Shown in pieces: positions 1 through 6,115 of a stretch of DNA of 8,193 bases (position 1 is its first letter; each line of letters starts with the position of its first letter). This stretch comes from CAWHMN01 sp051001135 (lineage in GTDB: Bacteria; Acidobacteriota; Terriglobia; Terriglobales; Acidobacteriaceae): assembly GCA_051001135.1 (NCBI GenBank), contig JBPCNO010000001.1:1-8193 (forward strand), given 5' to 3'. The notes beneath the pieces are model-generated. The model worked only from the letters and a program-made list of their open reading frames with translations, was not told where the DNA came from and did not search any database. Position numbers and translations under genes: made by a program.

Positions 1-797
1 AGGTGGAATATTGCATCGTGGACGATGGCAGCACCGATGCAACCCCGCTGCTGGCCCGCTCGGTTGCGCCTTCTGCGTCGAAGTGTACGGTGCTCTCGCA
101 CGTGCGGAATCTGGGTGTCGGCGCGGCGTTTCGAACCGGGTTTGCGCATGTGAACGCCGAGATCATCTGCACCATCGATGCCGATTGCAGCTATTCTCCA
201 GCCGAGTTGCAGAGACTGCTGGAACCGATCGCACGCGATGAAGCGGACGTGGTGGTTGCATCGCCGTATCATCCGAAAGGCGCGGTCGAGGGCGTACAGC
301 GGTGGCGGTTGCTGCTGAGTCTCCAGTGTTCGCGGCTCTATCGCGCAGTCAGTCCGCTCAAGCTTCACACCTACACCAGCATCTTTCGCGCGTACCGGGG
401 TTCGATCGTCAGGTCTCTGGAATTTCCAAGCGACGGATTCGTCTCCGCGGTGGAGATTCTGCTGAGCGCCGCCGCCCAGGGCTATCGAGTGAGTGAGGTC
501 CCGGCGACGCTGACCAAGCGGATCGCCGGCTGCAGCAAGATGCGGTTATTGCGCACTGTCCGGACGCACGCGTATCTCCTTTCGCGCTGCATCGGAGCGA
601 ATCTGCGCGGAAGCTTCCCCCAGATGACCGCGCCTTCGCCGCTTCGGCCCAACGCCATCATGGTCATCCGCCATCCGAGCGCATCGAGTGCTGTGCCCGC
701 CGGCATGCCGGCCGGCCTGGCGATGAAGAAGCCATCCCCCGGACGGCCCGGCTCCGATAGCCCGATGCCGAGACCCGCACGCGCGGCGCAAGCCTAG
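1..797 (+). CDS. Family 2 glycosyltransferase, dolichyl-phosphate-mannose-synthase-like (5' partial)
   Basis: Probably transfers a sugar from a nucleotide donor to a lipid carrier or growing polysaccharide at the inner face of the cytoplasmic membrane. The reading frame is open from the left edge, and the protein enters just before the GT2 nucleotide-binding motif (VDDGSTD, about residues 6-12 of the visible part). Families of this type usually have some 30 residues before that motif, so the true start lies upstream. Next come a conserved RNLGVGAAFRTGF stretch, the metal-binding DAD motif (in TIDADCSYSP) and a late AGCSKMR segment typical of DPM1-like GT2 enzymes. No clear membrane segment is seen. 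The last ~60 residues are rich in Pro, Ala, Ser and Arg and look disordered. The next gene starts 15 bases downstream, so co-transcription is likely. Donor and acceptor cannot be told from sequence. The GT2 fold is confident; the exact role is not. Confidence 0.9.
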   Translation, partial: VEYCIVDDGSTDATPLLARSVAPSASKCTVLSHVRNLGVGAAFRTGFAHVNAEIICTIDADCSYSPAELQRLLEPIARDEADVVVASPYHPKGAVEGVQRWRLLLSLQCSRLYRAVSPLKLHTYTSIFRAYRGSIVRSLEFPSDGFVSAVEILLSAAAQGYRVSEVPATLTKRIAGCSKMRLLRTVRTHAYLLSRCIGANLRGSFPQMTAPSPLRPNAIMVIRHPSASSAVPAGMPAGLAMKKPSPGRPGSDSPMPRPARAAQA

Positions 798-812
798 TCC
801 ATTGGGAAAGAG

Positions 813-1556
813 ATGCTCTTGAATACTCAAACGTGTACGGATATTGCGGACGACCTCGAATGCGGCGAGAACGTCGTCCTCGGGCCGAACGTCACCATCG
901 GGCCGGGTTGCGCGCTGGGCAACGGGGTTGTCATCCACGCAGACACGCGCATCGGCTCGGGCGTGCGCATCGACGACAACACGGTGATTGGCAAGCTGCC
1001 CATGCGGTCGCCCATCAGTGCGGTTACGCGCAAGGTTGAGCTCGAACCCTGTTCTATTGGGGATGGCTGCCTGATCGGCGCTCTCGTGGTGATCTACCGC
1101 GGGGCCGAGATCGGAAGCCAGACGATGATTGCGGATCAGGCGAGCGTTCGGGAGCAGACGCGAATCGGACGATCGACCATCATCGGTCGCGGCGTAGCCG
1201 TCGAGAACAAGGTGGAGATCGGGAAGCTGTGCAAGATCGAAACCGGCGCCTACATTACGGCGCTCTCTTCGATTGGAGATTCCTGCTTCATCGCGCCCGA
1301 GGTGACGTTCACCAACGATCAGTTCCTGGGCAGGACGAAGGAGCGCTTCCTCCATCACAAGGGTGTGACCATGCTCGAGGGCGCACGCATTGGCGCCAAC
1401 GCCACCATTCTGCCCGGACTTACCATCGGACGAGATGCCCTGGTGGCCGCGGGATCGATCGTGCCCCGGGATGTTCCGGAACGCACAACCGTGCTGGGCG
1501 CGCCCGCACGAAGACTGAGGCCGGTTCCCGTCGAGCAGTTGCTGGAAAACCAGTGA
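813..1556 (+). CDS. Left-handed beta-helix (hexapeptide-repeat) acyltransferase, WbpD-like sugar N-acetyltransferase
   Basis: Predicted cytoplasmic acetyl- or acyl-CoA-dependent transferase acting on an amino sugar nucleotide. The 247-residue protein is almost entirely imperfect hexapeptide repeats ([ILV]-G-x-x-x-x; about residues 18-62, 75-160 and 180-225), which fold as a left-handed parallel beta helix and act as trimers. The FTND signature at residues 166-169, just before a loop, is shared with sugar 3-N-acetyltransferases such as WbpD/WlbB and QdtC. The GAPAR segment near the C-terminus is also typical. It is longer than WbpD-type enzymes (about 190 residues) because of extra N-terminal coils. 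The start follows a GGGA at 804-807 with five bases between. Its stop overlaps the start of the next gene, a 2-epimerase, and an aminotransferase lies later in the window; together these favour N-acetylation of a 3-amino sugar. An O-acetyltransferase is the main alternative. Confidence 0.88.
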   Translation: MLLNTQTCTDIADDLECGENVVLGPNVTIGPGCALGNGVVIHADTRIGSGVRIDDNTVIGKLPMRSPISAVTRKVELEPCSIGDGCLIGALVVIYRGAEIGSQTMIADQASVREQTRIGRSTIIGRGVAVENKVEIGKLCKIETGAYITALSSIGDSCFIAPEVTFTNDQFLGRTKERFLHHKGVTMLEGARIGANATILPGLTIGRDALVAAGSIVPRDVPERTTVLGAPARRLRPVPVEQLLENQ

Positions 1557-2668
1557 AGATCCTCTCGGTCGTCGGCGCCCGCCCGCAATTCGTCAAGGCA
1601 GCTGTGCTTCTCAAGGCTTTTGATGAGTACAACCACGCCGCCCATAGCCCGATTGAACATCATCTGCTGCATACCGGTCAGCATCACGACGCCGGCCTCT
1701 CCGATATCTTTTTTGAGCAGCTTCAGCTTCCCCAGCCGGATGTCTCGCTCGGCATCGGCTCCGGCAAGCATGGCATTCAAACAGCAGCGATGATGGCGAG
1801 TATCGAGGCTTGTCTGGAGTCGTGGCGGCCCGATCTGATGGTGGTGTATGGGGATACGAATTCCACGCTTGCGGGGGCGCTGGCCGCCTCCAAGATGCAT
1901 ATTCCCATCGCTCACCTTGAGGCTGGCCTGCGCAGCTTCGACCGCAGCATGCCGGAGGAGATCAACCGGATCATCAGCGATCATATCGGCGACCTGCTGC
2001 TCTGCCCCACCTTGACGGCGATGGACAATCTGCAGCACGAAGGGCTCGGCAGCCGGAGCGCCATGGTGGGCGACGTGATGCTGGACGCCGTGCATCTCTA
2101 TGGAGCCCGTTTGGAGAATTCAACGTTAAGGCGCCTGGGCGTCCGGCCGAAGAGCTTCGCGCTGGTGACGTTGCATCGAGCGGGCAACACGGATGATCCG
2201 GCGCGGCTGAAGGAGTTTGTCGAATTGCTGAAGCGGTTGCCGCTCGATGCCGTCGTTCCCATGCATCCGCGCCTGGAACGATGTTTAGGCCCGTGCGTGT
2301 GTCAGGAACTGCAGCAGCACCGGCATATTCATCTGATTCCGCCGGTCGGCTACTTCGAGATGCTGACGCTGGAGCGGGACGCCCGGCTGATTTTGACCGA
2401 CTCCGGCGGCGTTCAAAAGGAAGCTTACTTTGTCGGCGTTCCCTGCCTAACCCTGCGGGAGGAAACCGAGTGGGTAGAGACGGTGCATGATGGCTGGAAT
2501 CGAGTTGTGGGGCTGGACGTGGAGCGCATTCTCGGGATCGTGGCGAGCCTGAACGCAGGTAATGGAGCAACTCCGGGGAAGCCGCGCAATCTGGCCAGCT
2601 TTGGCAACGGATATGCAGGCCATGCGTCCGTGGCAGCGATTATGAAATTTGGGGCGGAGAAGCTATGA
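1553..2668 (+). CDS. wecB: UDP-N-acetylglucosamine 2-epimerase (WecB/WbpI family)
   Basis: Inverts C2 of UDP-GlcNAc to give UDP-ManNAc, or of a related diacetamido sugar if it is WbpI-like; cytoplasmic, GT-B fold. The GTG start at 1553 is chosen because it begins the family N-terminus (VKILSVVGARPQFVK), overlaps the upstream stop as GTGA, and gives 371 residues, the usual length. The open frame upstream of it is a shadow of the acyltransferase. Residues matching E. coli WecB active-site positions are present: R10, K15, D101 in YGDTNS, E123 in HLEAGLRS, E135 in PEEINR and H208 in the HRAGN motif. The UDP-binding TDSGGVQKEA segment and LREETEWVE follow. The residue three after the His is Gly211, where most relatives have Glu. 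Substrate specificity (WecB or WbpI type) is not decided by sequence alone. Translation is probably coupled to both neighbours. Confidence 0.94.
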   Translation: MKILSVVGARPQFVKAAVLLKAFDEYNHAAHSPIEHHLLHTGQHHDAGLSDIFFEQLQLPQPDVSLGIGSGKHGIQTAAMMASIEACLESWRPDLMVVYGDTNSTLAGALAASKMHIPIAHLEAGLRSFDRSMPEEINRIISDHIGDLLLCPTLTAMDNLQHEGLGSRSAMVGDVMLDAVHLYGARLENSTLRRLGVRPKSFALVTLHRAGNTDDPARLKEFVELLKRLPLDAVVPMHPRLERCLGPCVCQELQQHRHIHLIPPVGYFEMLTLERDARLILTDSGGVQKEAYFVGVPCLTLREETEWVETVHDGWNRVVGLDVERILGIVASLNAGNGATPGKPRNLASFGNGYAGHASVAAIMKFGAEKL

Positions 2669-3714
2669 AACGAGTATTGGTAACCGGCGCGGCCGGATTT
2701 CTGGGATCGCATCTGACCGATGCGCTGTTGGCACGAGGATATGACGTTGTCGGCGTGGATAACCTCTCGCACGGGAATACAGGCAATCTGAGCCAGGCCC
2801 AACTCAGCGCTGCCTTCACCTTCCACAGCCTCGACGTCCGCGATCTCAATGCGCTGCGGGAGGCGGCGAAGAACGTCGATACGATCGTGCACCTGGCAGC
2901 CTTCAAAATTCCTCGCTACCGTGGTGCGCTCGATACGCTGCTGGTGAACTCCGAGGGCACGATGAATGCCCTGAAGCTCGCGGCGGAGCTCTCCGCGCGG
3001 TTCGTCATCACTTCGACCTCGGATGTCTATGGCAAGAACCCGCACTTGCCCTTTTCTGAAGAACACGATTCGGTGCTCGGCCCACCCACCGTGGCACGGT
3101 GGGCGTATGCCGCCTCCAAGCTCTTCGACGAACACCTGGTGCTGGCAGCGGCCGGCGAATGGGGACTGAACGCAACTATCGTGCGCATCTTTGGATCGTA
3201 TGGTCCACGACAGAACCTCAGTTGGTGGGGCGGTCCGCAATCGGTCTTCATCGGCGCGTTTCTTCAGGGACAAACCATTCCTATTCATGGAGATGGTTTG
3301 CAGACGCGCAGCTTCACCTATGTTGAGGACACGGTCCGCGGCATTCTGATGGTGACCGAGGCCTCGAATATCGGTGGAGAGATCATCAACATCGGCAGCA
3401 ACCGGGAGATCACCATCCTGGAACTGGCGAACAGGATTCATGATCTGATTGAGCCTGAGGGAGAGTTGCAGGTCGTGATGCAGCCCTACGATGAGATCAG
3501 CGGCAAGAGATATGAAGACGTGCGCCGGCGCGTTCCGGACATTGAAAAGGCGAAGCGGCTGCTCGGATTCGAAGCCACGGTGCCACTGGAAGACGGCTTA
3601 GCCGCAACCATAGCCTGGCAACGGACCGCGATGTTAGCCCAGGAGGCCCAAGCCGGTCAGCACGATGAGCTGCCGCAGGACGAAGGGACGCTCGTTCCGG
3701 CGCTATCCTCTTAA
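2665..3714 (+). CDS. NAD-dependent epimerase/dehydratase (extended SDR) acting on a nucleotide sugar
   Basis: A 349-residue cytoplasmic extended short-chain dehydrogenase/reductase, of the family that includes UDP-glucose 4-epimerase, dTDP-glucose 4,6-dehydratase and UDP-glucuronate decarboxylase. Visible motifs: the Rossmann GxxGxxG (TGAAGFLG, G8-G14), acidic D32 after the second strand for NAD binding, the active-site STSDVYG loop (S117-G123), and the catalytic Y148-x3-K152 (YAASK). After these come GSYGPRQ and the RSFTYVEDTVRGI substrate-side motif. No Glu pair diagnostic of 4,6-dehydratases was recognised next to the STSD loop (it reads SD, not DE), which makes epimerase or decarboxylase chemistry somewhat more likely; this is an inference. 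ATG overlaps the previous stop as ATGA, and GGAG (2656-2659) sits five bases upstream. The last ~30 residues form a polar acidic tail outside the fold. Last gene of the run. Confidence 0.92.
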   Translation: MKRVLVTGAAGFLGSHLTDALLARGYDVVGVDNLSHGNTGNLSQAQLSAAFTFHSLDVRDLNALREAAKNVDTIVHLAAFKIPRYRGALDTLLVNSEGTMNALKLAAELSARFVITSTSDVYGKNPHLPFSEEHDSVLGPPTVARWAYAASKLFDEHLVLAAAGEWGLNATIVRIFGSYGPRQNLSWWGGPQSVFIGAFLQGQTIPIHGDGLQTRSFTYVEDTVRGILMVTEASNIGGEIINIGSNREITILELANRIHDLIEPEGELQVVMQPYDEISGKRYEDVRRRVPDIEKAKRLLGFEATVPLEDGLAATIAWQRTAMLAQEAQAGQHDELPQDEGTLVPALSS

Positions 3715-3745
3715 TCTTCGGAACGAATGCGGCGAGTTGAAGATG

Positions 3746-3777
3746 GCAAGGCGCAACCTTCAAAGGTTGCGCCTTGC
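3746..3777. terminator. Perfect 15-bp palindrome between convergent genes, probable bidirectional terminator
   Basis: Arms GCAAGGCGCAACCTT (3746-3760) and AAGGTTGCGCCTTGC (3763-3777) pair without a mismatch around a 2-base centre. As RNA this would be about a 13-bp G+C-rich stem with a short loop on either strand. It lies in the 87-base gap between the stop of the epimerase/dehydratase (+) and the stop of the sigma-54 activator (-), the usual place for a shared terminator. There is no clear run of T after the stem in either direction, only a weak ATTCTT on the plus side, so termination may be inefficient or the hairpin may protect 3' ends instead. Confidence 0.65.
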
Positions 3778-3801
3778 GCATTCTTGGAGCAACGCCGGGC
3801 T

Positions 3802-5241
3802 TCAGGAACGCAGGCTCAACCGATCGGCGTTGGGGCTGAGTCCATACTGCTGGATCTTGTAAAGAAGAGCCCGATAGCTGATATGCAGGTTGATCGCAGC
3901 GCGCCGGCGGTTCCATCCCGAGGCGTGAAGCGCTTCCTGAATCAGCCCAATCTCCGCCTTATCCTTCACGCCCCGCACGATGGACTTCATGCCATCGTGT
4001 CCGGTCTCCGGCGGCTCTGGGAGGGCATGCGTATGGAAGTGGCTCCGTTGCGATCTACCCTTTGAGCGGAGCTCGAGGATTGCGGAAGGCTCATCGCGCA
4101 GCACGAGCGTCCTGGTGACGAAGTTGCGAAGCTCGCGGAGATTTCCTGGCCAGGAGTGTTCCTGAGCTGCTTCGAGCAACACCTTCGAGAGATGGAACGG
4201 CGGCCGGTTGAGCTCGATGGCTCCGCGTCTCAGCATTTGCTCGAGCAGGGCGGGGATCTCCTCACGACGCTCACGCAGCGGCGGGACATAGATGGAGAAG
4301 GCATTCAGGCGATAGTACAGGTCCTCACGGAAACGTCGATCGGCGATGGCCTCTTCCATATGGATGTTGGTGGCGGCCAGCACGCGCACGTCGACTTGCG
4401 TAGAGGAGCGCGCGCCGAGGCGAGAAAACTGTCCGTCCTGGAGTACGTGCAGGAGCTTAGCCTGCATGGGCGCGCTCATCTCGCCGATCTCGTCCAGCAG
4501 GATCGTTCCCCGGTGCGCCAGCTCGAACTTTCCCGGTTTCGCTTTGGCTGCTCCAGTGAACGCGCCGACCTCGTATCCGAAGAGTTCGCTCTCCAGCAGT
4601 TCGGGCGGAAGCGCGGCACAGTTCACATTCATGAAGCCGCGCTGTGCGCGGGTGGAGTGCTTGTGAAGCAGCATCGAGATGATCTCTTTGCCCACCCCGC
4701 TCTCTCCCAGGATCAGGACTGGGACGTCCACCGGGCCCAGCAGGCGGATGTTGTTGTAGATCTGGCGCATAGCCGGACAGTCCGCCAGGAAGAAGCGTCC
4801 TCCGTCCAGTTCTTCGACATATGCTGTTGCGTTGCTCGCGGACACGCAGGCGGAAGCGCTTGCGACCGCGCTGTGCGCTGGCGCGAAGCGGCCGATGACC
4901 TTTTCGAGATCGTGCCGCAGTACCGGTTTCGTGAGCAATGCATCGATGCCTAATTGGCTGGCGAACTGCGCCCAGAGGGCGTCCCCGGCATCGAGCAGCA
5001 GGCATATCCGGGTGCGATCGATATAGCGAAGATAGTCGGCGGTTTGGAAGCGGGTGTTCCAGCGGCTGCGTGTAGCCTCGCGGATGACCAGGTCGGCGGC
5101 ACAATTGCCGCTCAAGAGGCGGAGAGCTTCCTCATCTGTCGACACGATCTGGACCCGATGACCTTCTGCGGTAAACACTGTTTCCAGAAGAGCGCGAACG
5201 CGGGGATCGTCGCTGACAGCAAGCACAGTCAAAGCAAACAT
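3802..5241 (-). CDS. Sigma-54-dependent activator (NtrC family) with a degenerate receiver domain
   Basis: Bacterial enhancer-binding protein: binds upstream DNA, forms an AAA+ ring and uses ATP to open sigma-54 RNA polymerase promoters. Start at 5241 (479 residues) follows GAGG at 5250-5253 with eight bases between and begins the receiver fold directly; a longer frame to 5322 adds 27 unlikely residues. Residues 1-120 are a CheY-like receiver with acidic D11-D12 and K105, but the phospho-acceptor position is E55 (DLVIRE) and the switch Thr position is D84, so normal Asp phosphorylation is unlikely. The AAA+ domain (about 150-385) has Walker A GESGVGKE (179-186), an intact GAFTGA loop (226-231), Walker B ILLDE (247-251) and arginine fingers R305 and R311. 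A Fis-type HTH occupies about 440-467, with recognition helix ISYRALLYKI. Convergent with the biosynthetic operon and divergent from the second activator; probable regulator of both. Confidence 0.95.
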   Translation of the reverse strand: MFALTVLAVSDDPRVRALLETVFTAEGHRVQIVSTDEEALRLLSGNCAADLVIREATRSRWNTRFQTADYLRYIDRTRICLLLDAGDALWAQFASQLGIDALLTKPVLRHDLEKVIGRFAPAHSAVASASACVSASNATAYVEELDGGRFFLADCPAMRQIYNNIRLLGPVDVPVLILGESGVGKEIISMLLHKHSTRAQRGFMNVNCAALPPELLESELFGYEVGAFTGAAKAKPGKFELAHRGTILLDEIGEMSAPMQAKLLHVLQDGQFSRLGARSSTQVDVRVLAATNIHMEEAIADRRFREDLYYRLNAFSIYVPPLRERREEIPALLEQMLRRGAIELNRPPFHLSKVLLEAAQEHSWPGNLRELRNFVTRTLVLRDEPSAILELRSKGRSQRSHFHTHALPEPPETGHDGMKSIVRGVKDKAEIGLIQEALHASGWNRRRAAINLHISYRALLYKIQQYGLSPNADRLSLRS

Positions 5242-5293
5242 TTCAAAAACCTCGGTCTGGGATCGCAAGAATGCGCAACCCAGGATGCGGAAG

Positions 5294-5309
5294 GCCAATG
5301 TATGTGCCG
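5294..5309 (-). promoter_or_regulatory. Weak sigma-54 promoter-like sequence upstream of the minus-strand activator
   Basis: Read on the minus strand the site is CGGCACATACATTGGC. The -24 part has GGCAC, spacing is right, and the -12 part is TTGG instead of TTGC, so the usually invariant C is missing. It lies about 53 bases before the start codon at 5241, a suitable distance. The missing -12 C makes this a doubtful call; a sigma-70-type promoter elsewhere in the region is equally possible but none was obvious. Confidence 0.25.
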
Positions 5310-5485
5310 GGGGAAATCCCACAGATTGGGCCAGACAATTGTTTCAGGGGGAGGACGTGAACGGGGGCCAAGGTGGTGCGCACAGCCTTTGGACGGATCT
5401 GCTCTTTGGAAGAAAGCGCCTTTGGGGAAAGCGTCTGCTCCGGAGCCACTCTGACGGGTTTCTGTGCAGAGCGCCGTTCTGTCAC

Positions 5486-5522
5486 TCCACGAAAGGTTGC
5501 CTACTCAACAAACTTTCGTGGA
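5486..5522. repeat. Long imperfect hairpin (10-bp outer stem plus 4-bp inner stem)
   Basis: Arms TCCACGAAAG (5486-5495) and CTTTCGTGGA (5513-5522) are perfect reverse complements. Inside, GTTG (5496-5499) pairs with CAAC (5506-5509), leaving a 6-base loop and a 3-base A bulge on the 3' side. It lies about 245 bases from the minus-strand activator start and about 540 bases upstream of the plus-strand promoter candidate. It could be an operator dyad, a terminator or processing hairpin of a leader transcript, or part of a small RNA. No T tract follows on the plus strand, so an intrinsic terminator reading rightwards is unlikely. Confidence 0.5.
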
Positions 5523-5724
5523 ACAACATCGCGACTGTAGCGAGCCGGAGATATGAAGTCAAATGAAAAGAGATGCAGAGTTAGATCATGTTCACGCAAC
5601 ATGGTGTGCACAAGGTGTTCCTTCTCATGACATATGCCTGAACAATAACTTGAAAAATGCAATATCTTGCGCAGTTCGACTCAGCCCACGATTGTCTACA
5701 CTCAGCGCGTCAACCTCCTCGTGT

Positions 5725-5772
5725 CAGGTAACGTGCCCGAGTTACCGCACTGATGAGTGAACCGGTTACCTG
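5725..5772. repeat. Three GGTAAC half-sites forming nested inverted repeats
   Basis: CAGGTAAC (5725-5732), GTTACC (5741-5746) and GTTACCTG (5765-5772) share the same core. The first and second form a dyad with an 8-base spacer; the first and third are a perfect 8-bp inverted repeat 32 bases apart. The third copy also overlaps AACCGGTT (5760-5767), itself a palindrome. The cluster is about 290-340 bases upstream of the -24/-12 candidate at 6063 and could be a binding site for one of the activators or for another regulator. Confidence 0.4.
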
Positions 5773-5915
5773 AGAACAGCGAGAGGCCCTTCGAGATGAC
5801 AAAGTATTGCCCAGCAAAGGTAATTGCTACCGCCGCTTCATGCGTTCACCAACAATCGAAAAGCACCCGCGTGGCGTTCTGAGGCGAGCGACCGTAGGTC
5901 GACCCAGCCGGTGTA

Positions 5916-5941
5916 GTTCTGCACAGGCGGGTGCACAGAAC
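5916..5941. promoter_or_regulatory. Candidate enhancer (upstream activating site) with TGCACAG repeats
   Basis: TGCACAGG (5920-5927) and TGCACAGA (5932-5939) are direct repeats 12 bases apart, about one helical turn. The same segment also reads as a dyad: TGCAC (5920-5924) against GTGCA (5931-5935), and GTTCTG (5916-5921) against CAGAAC (5936-5941). The centre is about 135 bases upstream of the -24 element at 6063, within the usual range for enhancer-binding-protein sites. Further TGCACA-like copies in the same gap are at 5461-5468 (minus strand) and 5607-5614. Binding by either activator is an inference. Confidence 0.4.
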
Positions 5942-6062
5942 ATGCAATACCTTGCACTGCTGCGGTGGATGGAAAGAATTGCCGGAGGGCGTCCAGTCTC
6001 GTTTCGAGCCGACCGGCCATGCAATGAGCGGCAGTGGGCGCAGCCTCCTGCGCGGCTGCGAA

Positions 6063-6078
6063 TGGCGATTGTCTTGCT
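6063..6078 (+). promoter_or_regulatory. Sigma-54 (-24/-12) promoter candidate
   Basis: TGGCGATTGTCTTGCT has TGGC at -24 and TTGCT at -12, with the invariant GG and GC separated by exactly 10 bases. It matches 9 of the 11 specified positions of TGGCAC-N5-TTGCW. Transcription would start near 6090, leaving an untranslated leader of about 26 bases before the ATG at 6116. The position supports a real promoter for the second activator, though one such match in a gap this long can arise by chance. If real, the activator gene is itself RpoN-dependent, perhaps controlled by itself or by its divergent partner. Confidence 0.55.
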
Positions 6079-6115
6079 CCTGGGCAAGCGGGGCTCTCGG
6101 TCGAACCCTACACCT

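Larger units (their letters stand above)
5242..6115. other. Long divergent intergenic regulatory region
   Basis: About 870 bases separate the start codons of two divergent sigma-54 activators. No convincing gene is seen: the frames open here (for example 5563-5760, and the upstream extension 5807-6115 of the second activator) translate to low-quality, Arg/Ser/Cys-rich sequence with no recognisable domain. The stretch around 5560-5700 is visibly more A+T-rich than the flanking genes. It contains a long hairpin, three GGTAAC half-sites, several TGCACAG-type half-sites and a -24/-12 promoter candidate, which are listed separately. The length fits an enhancer-containing promoter region. A small RNA or short leader peptide cannot be excluded. 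Confidence 0.7.

Noticed and set aside
546..1358. 270-residue minus-strand frame over the glycosyltransferase and acyltransferase
   Set aside because: Shadow of the hexapeptide-repeat gene; composition is typical of antisense reading of G+C-rich DNA.
2425..3441. 338-residue minus-strand frame across the epimerase genes
   Set aside because: It is antisense to two clear enzymes with conserved motifs and its translation has no family resemblance.
4156..4953. 265-residue open frame on the plus strand inside the minus-strand activator
   Set aside because: It is antisense to the conserved AAA+ domain, has no recognisable motif, and is explained by G+C-rich codon use.
5242..5322. Upstream extension of the minus-strand activator to 5322
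   Set aside because: It adds 27 residues before the receiver fold, while the ATG at 5241 has a well-spaced GAGG and starts the domain directly.
5563..5760. Possible 65-residue small protein in the divergent gap
   Set aside because: No good ribosome-binding site, Ser/Cys-rich composition with no membrane segment or motif, and it runs into the GGTAAC array.
5807..6115. In-frame 5' extension of the second activator (TTG start at 5807, or ATGs at 5840, 5942, 5968, 6062)
   Set aside because: The extra ~100 residues are Arg-rich and low in recognisable structure, and the extension covers the dyads and the -24/-12 promoter candidate. The AAA+ domain is complete from 6116. A start at 6062 is not fully excluded.
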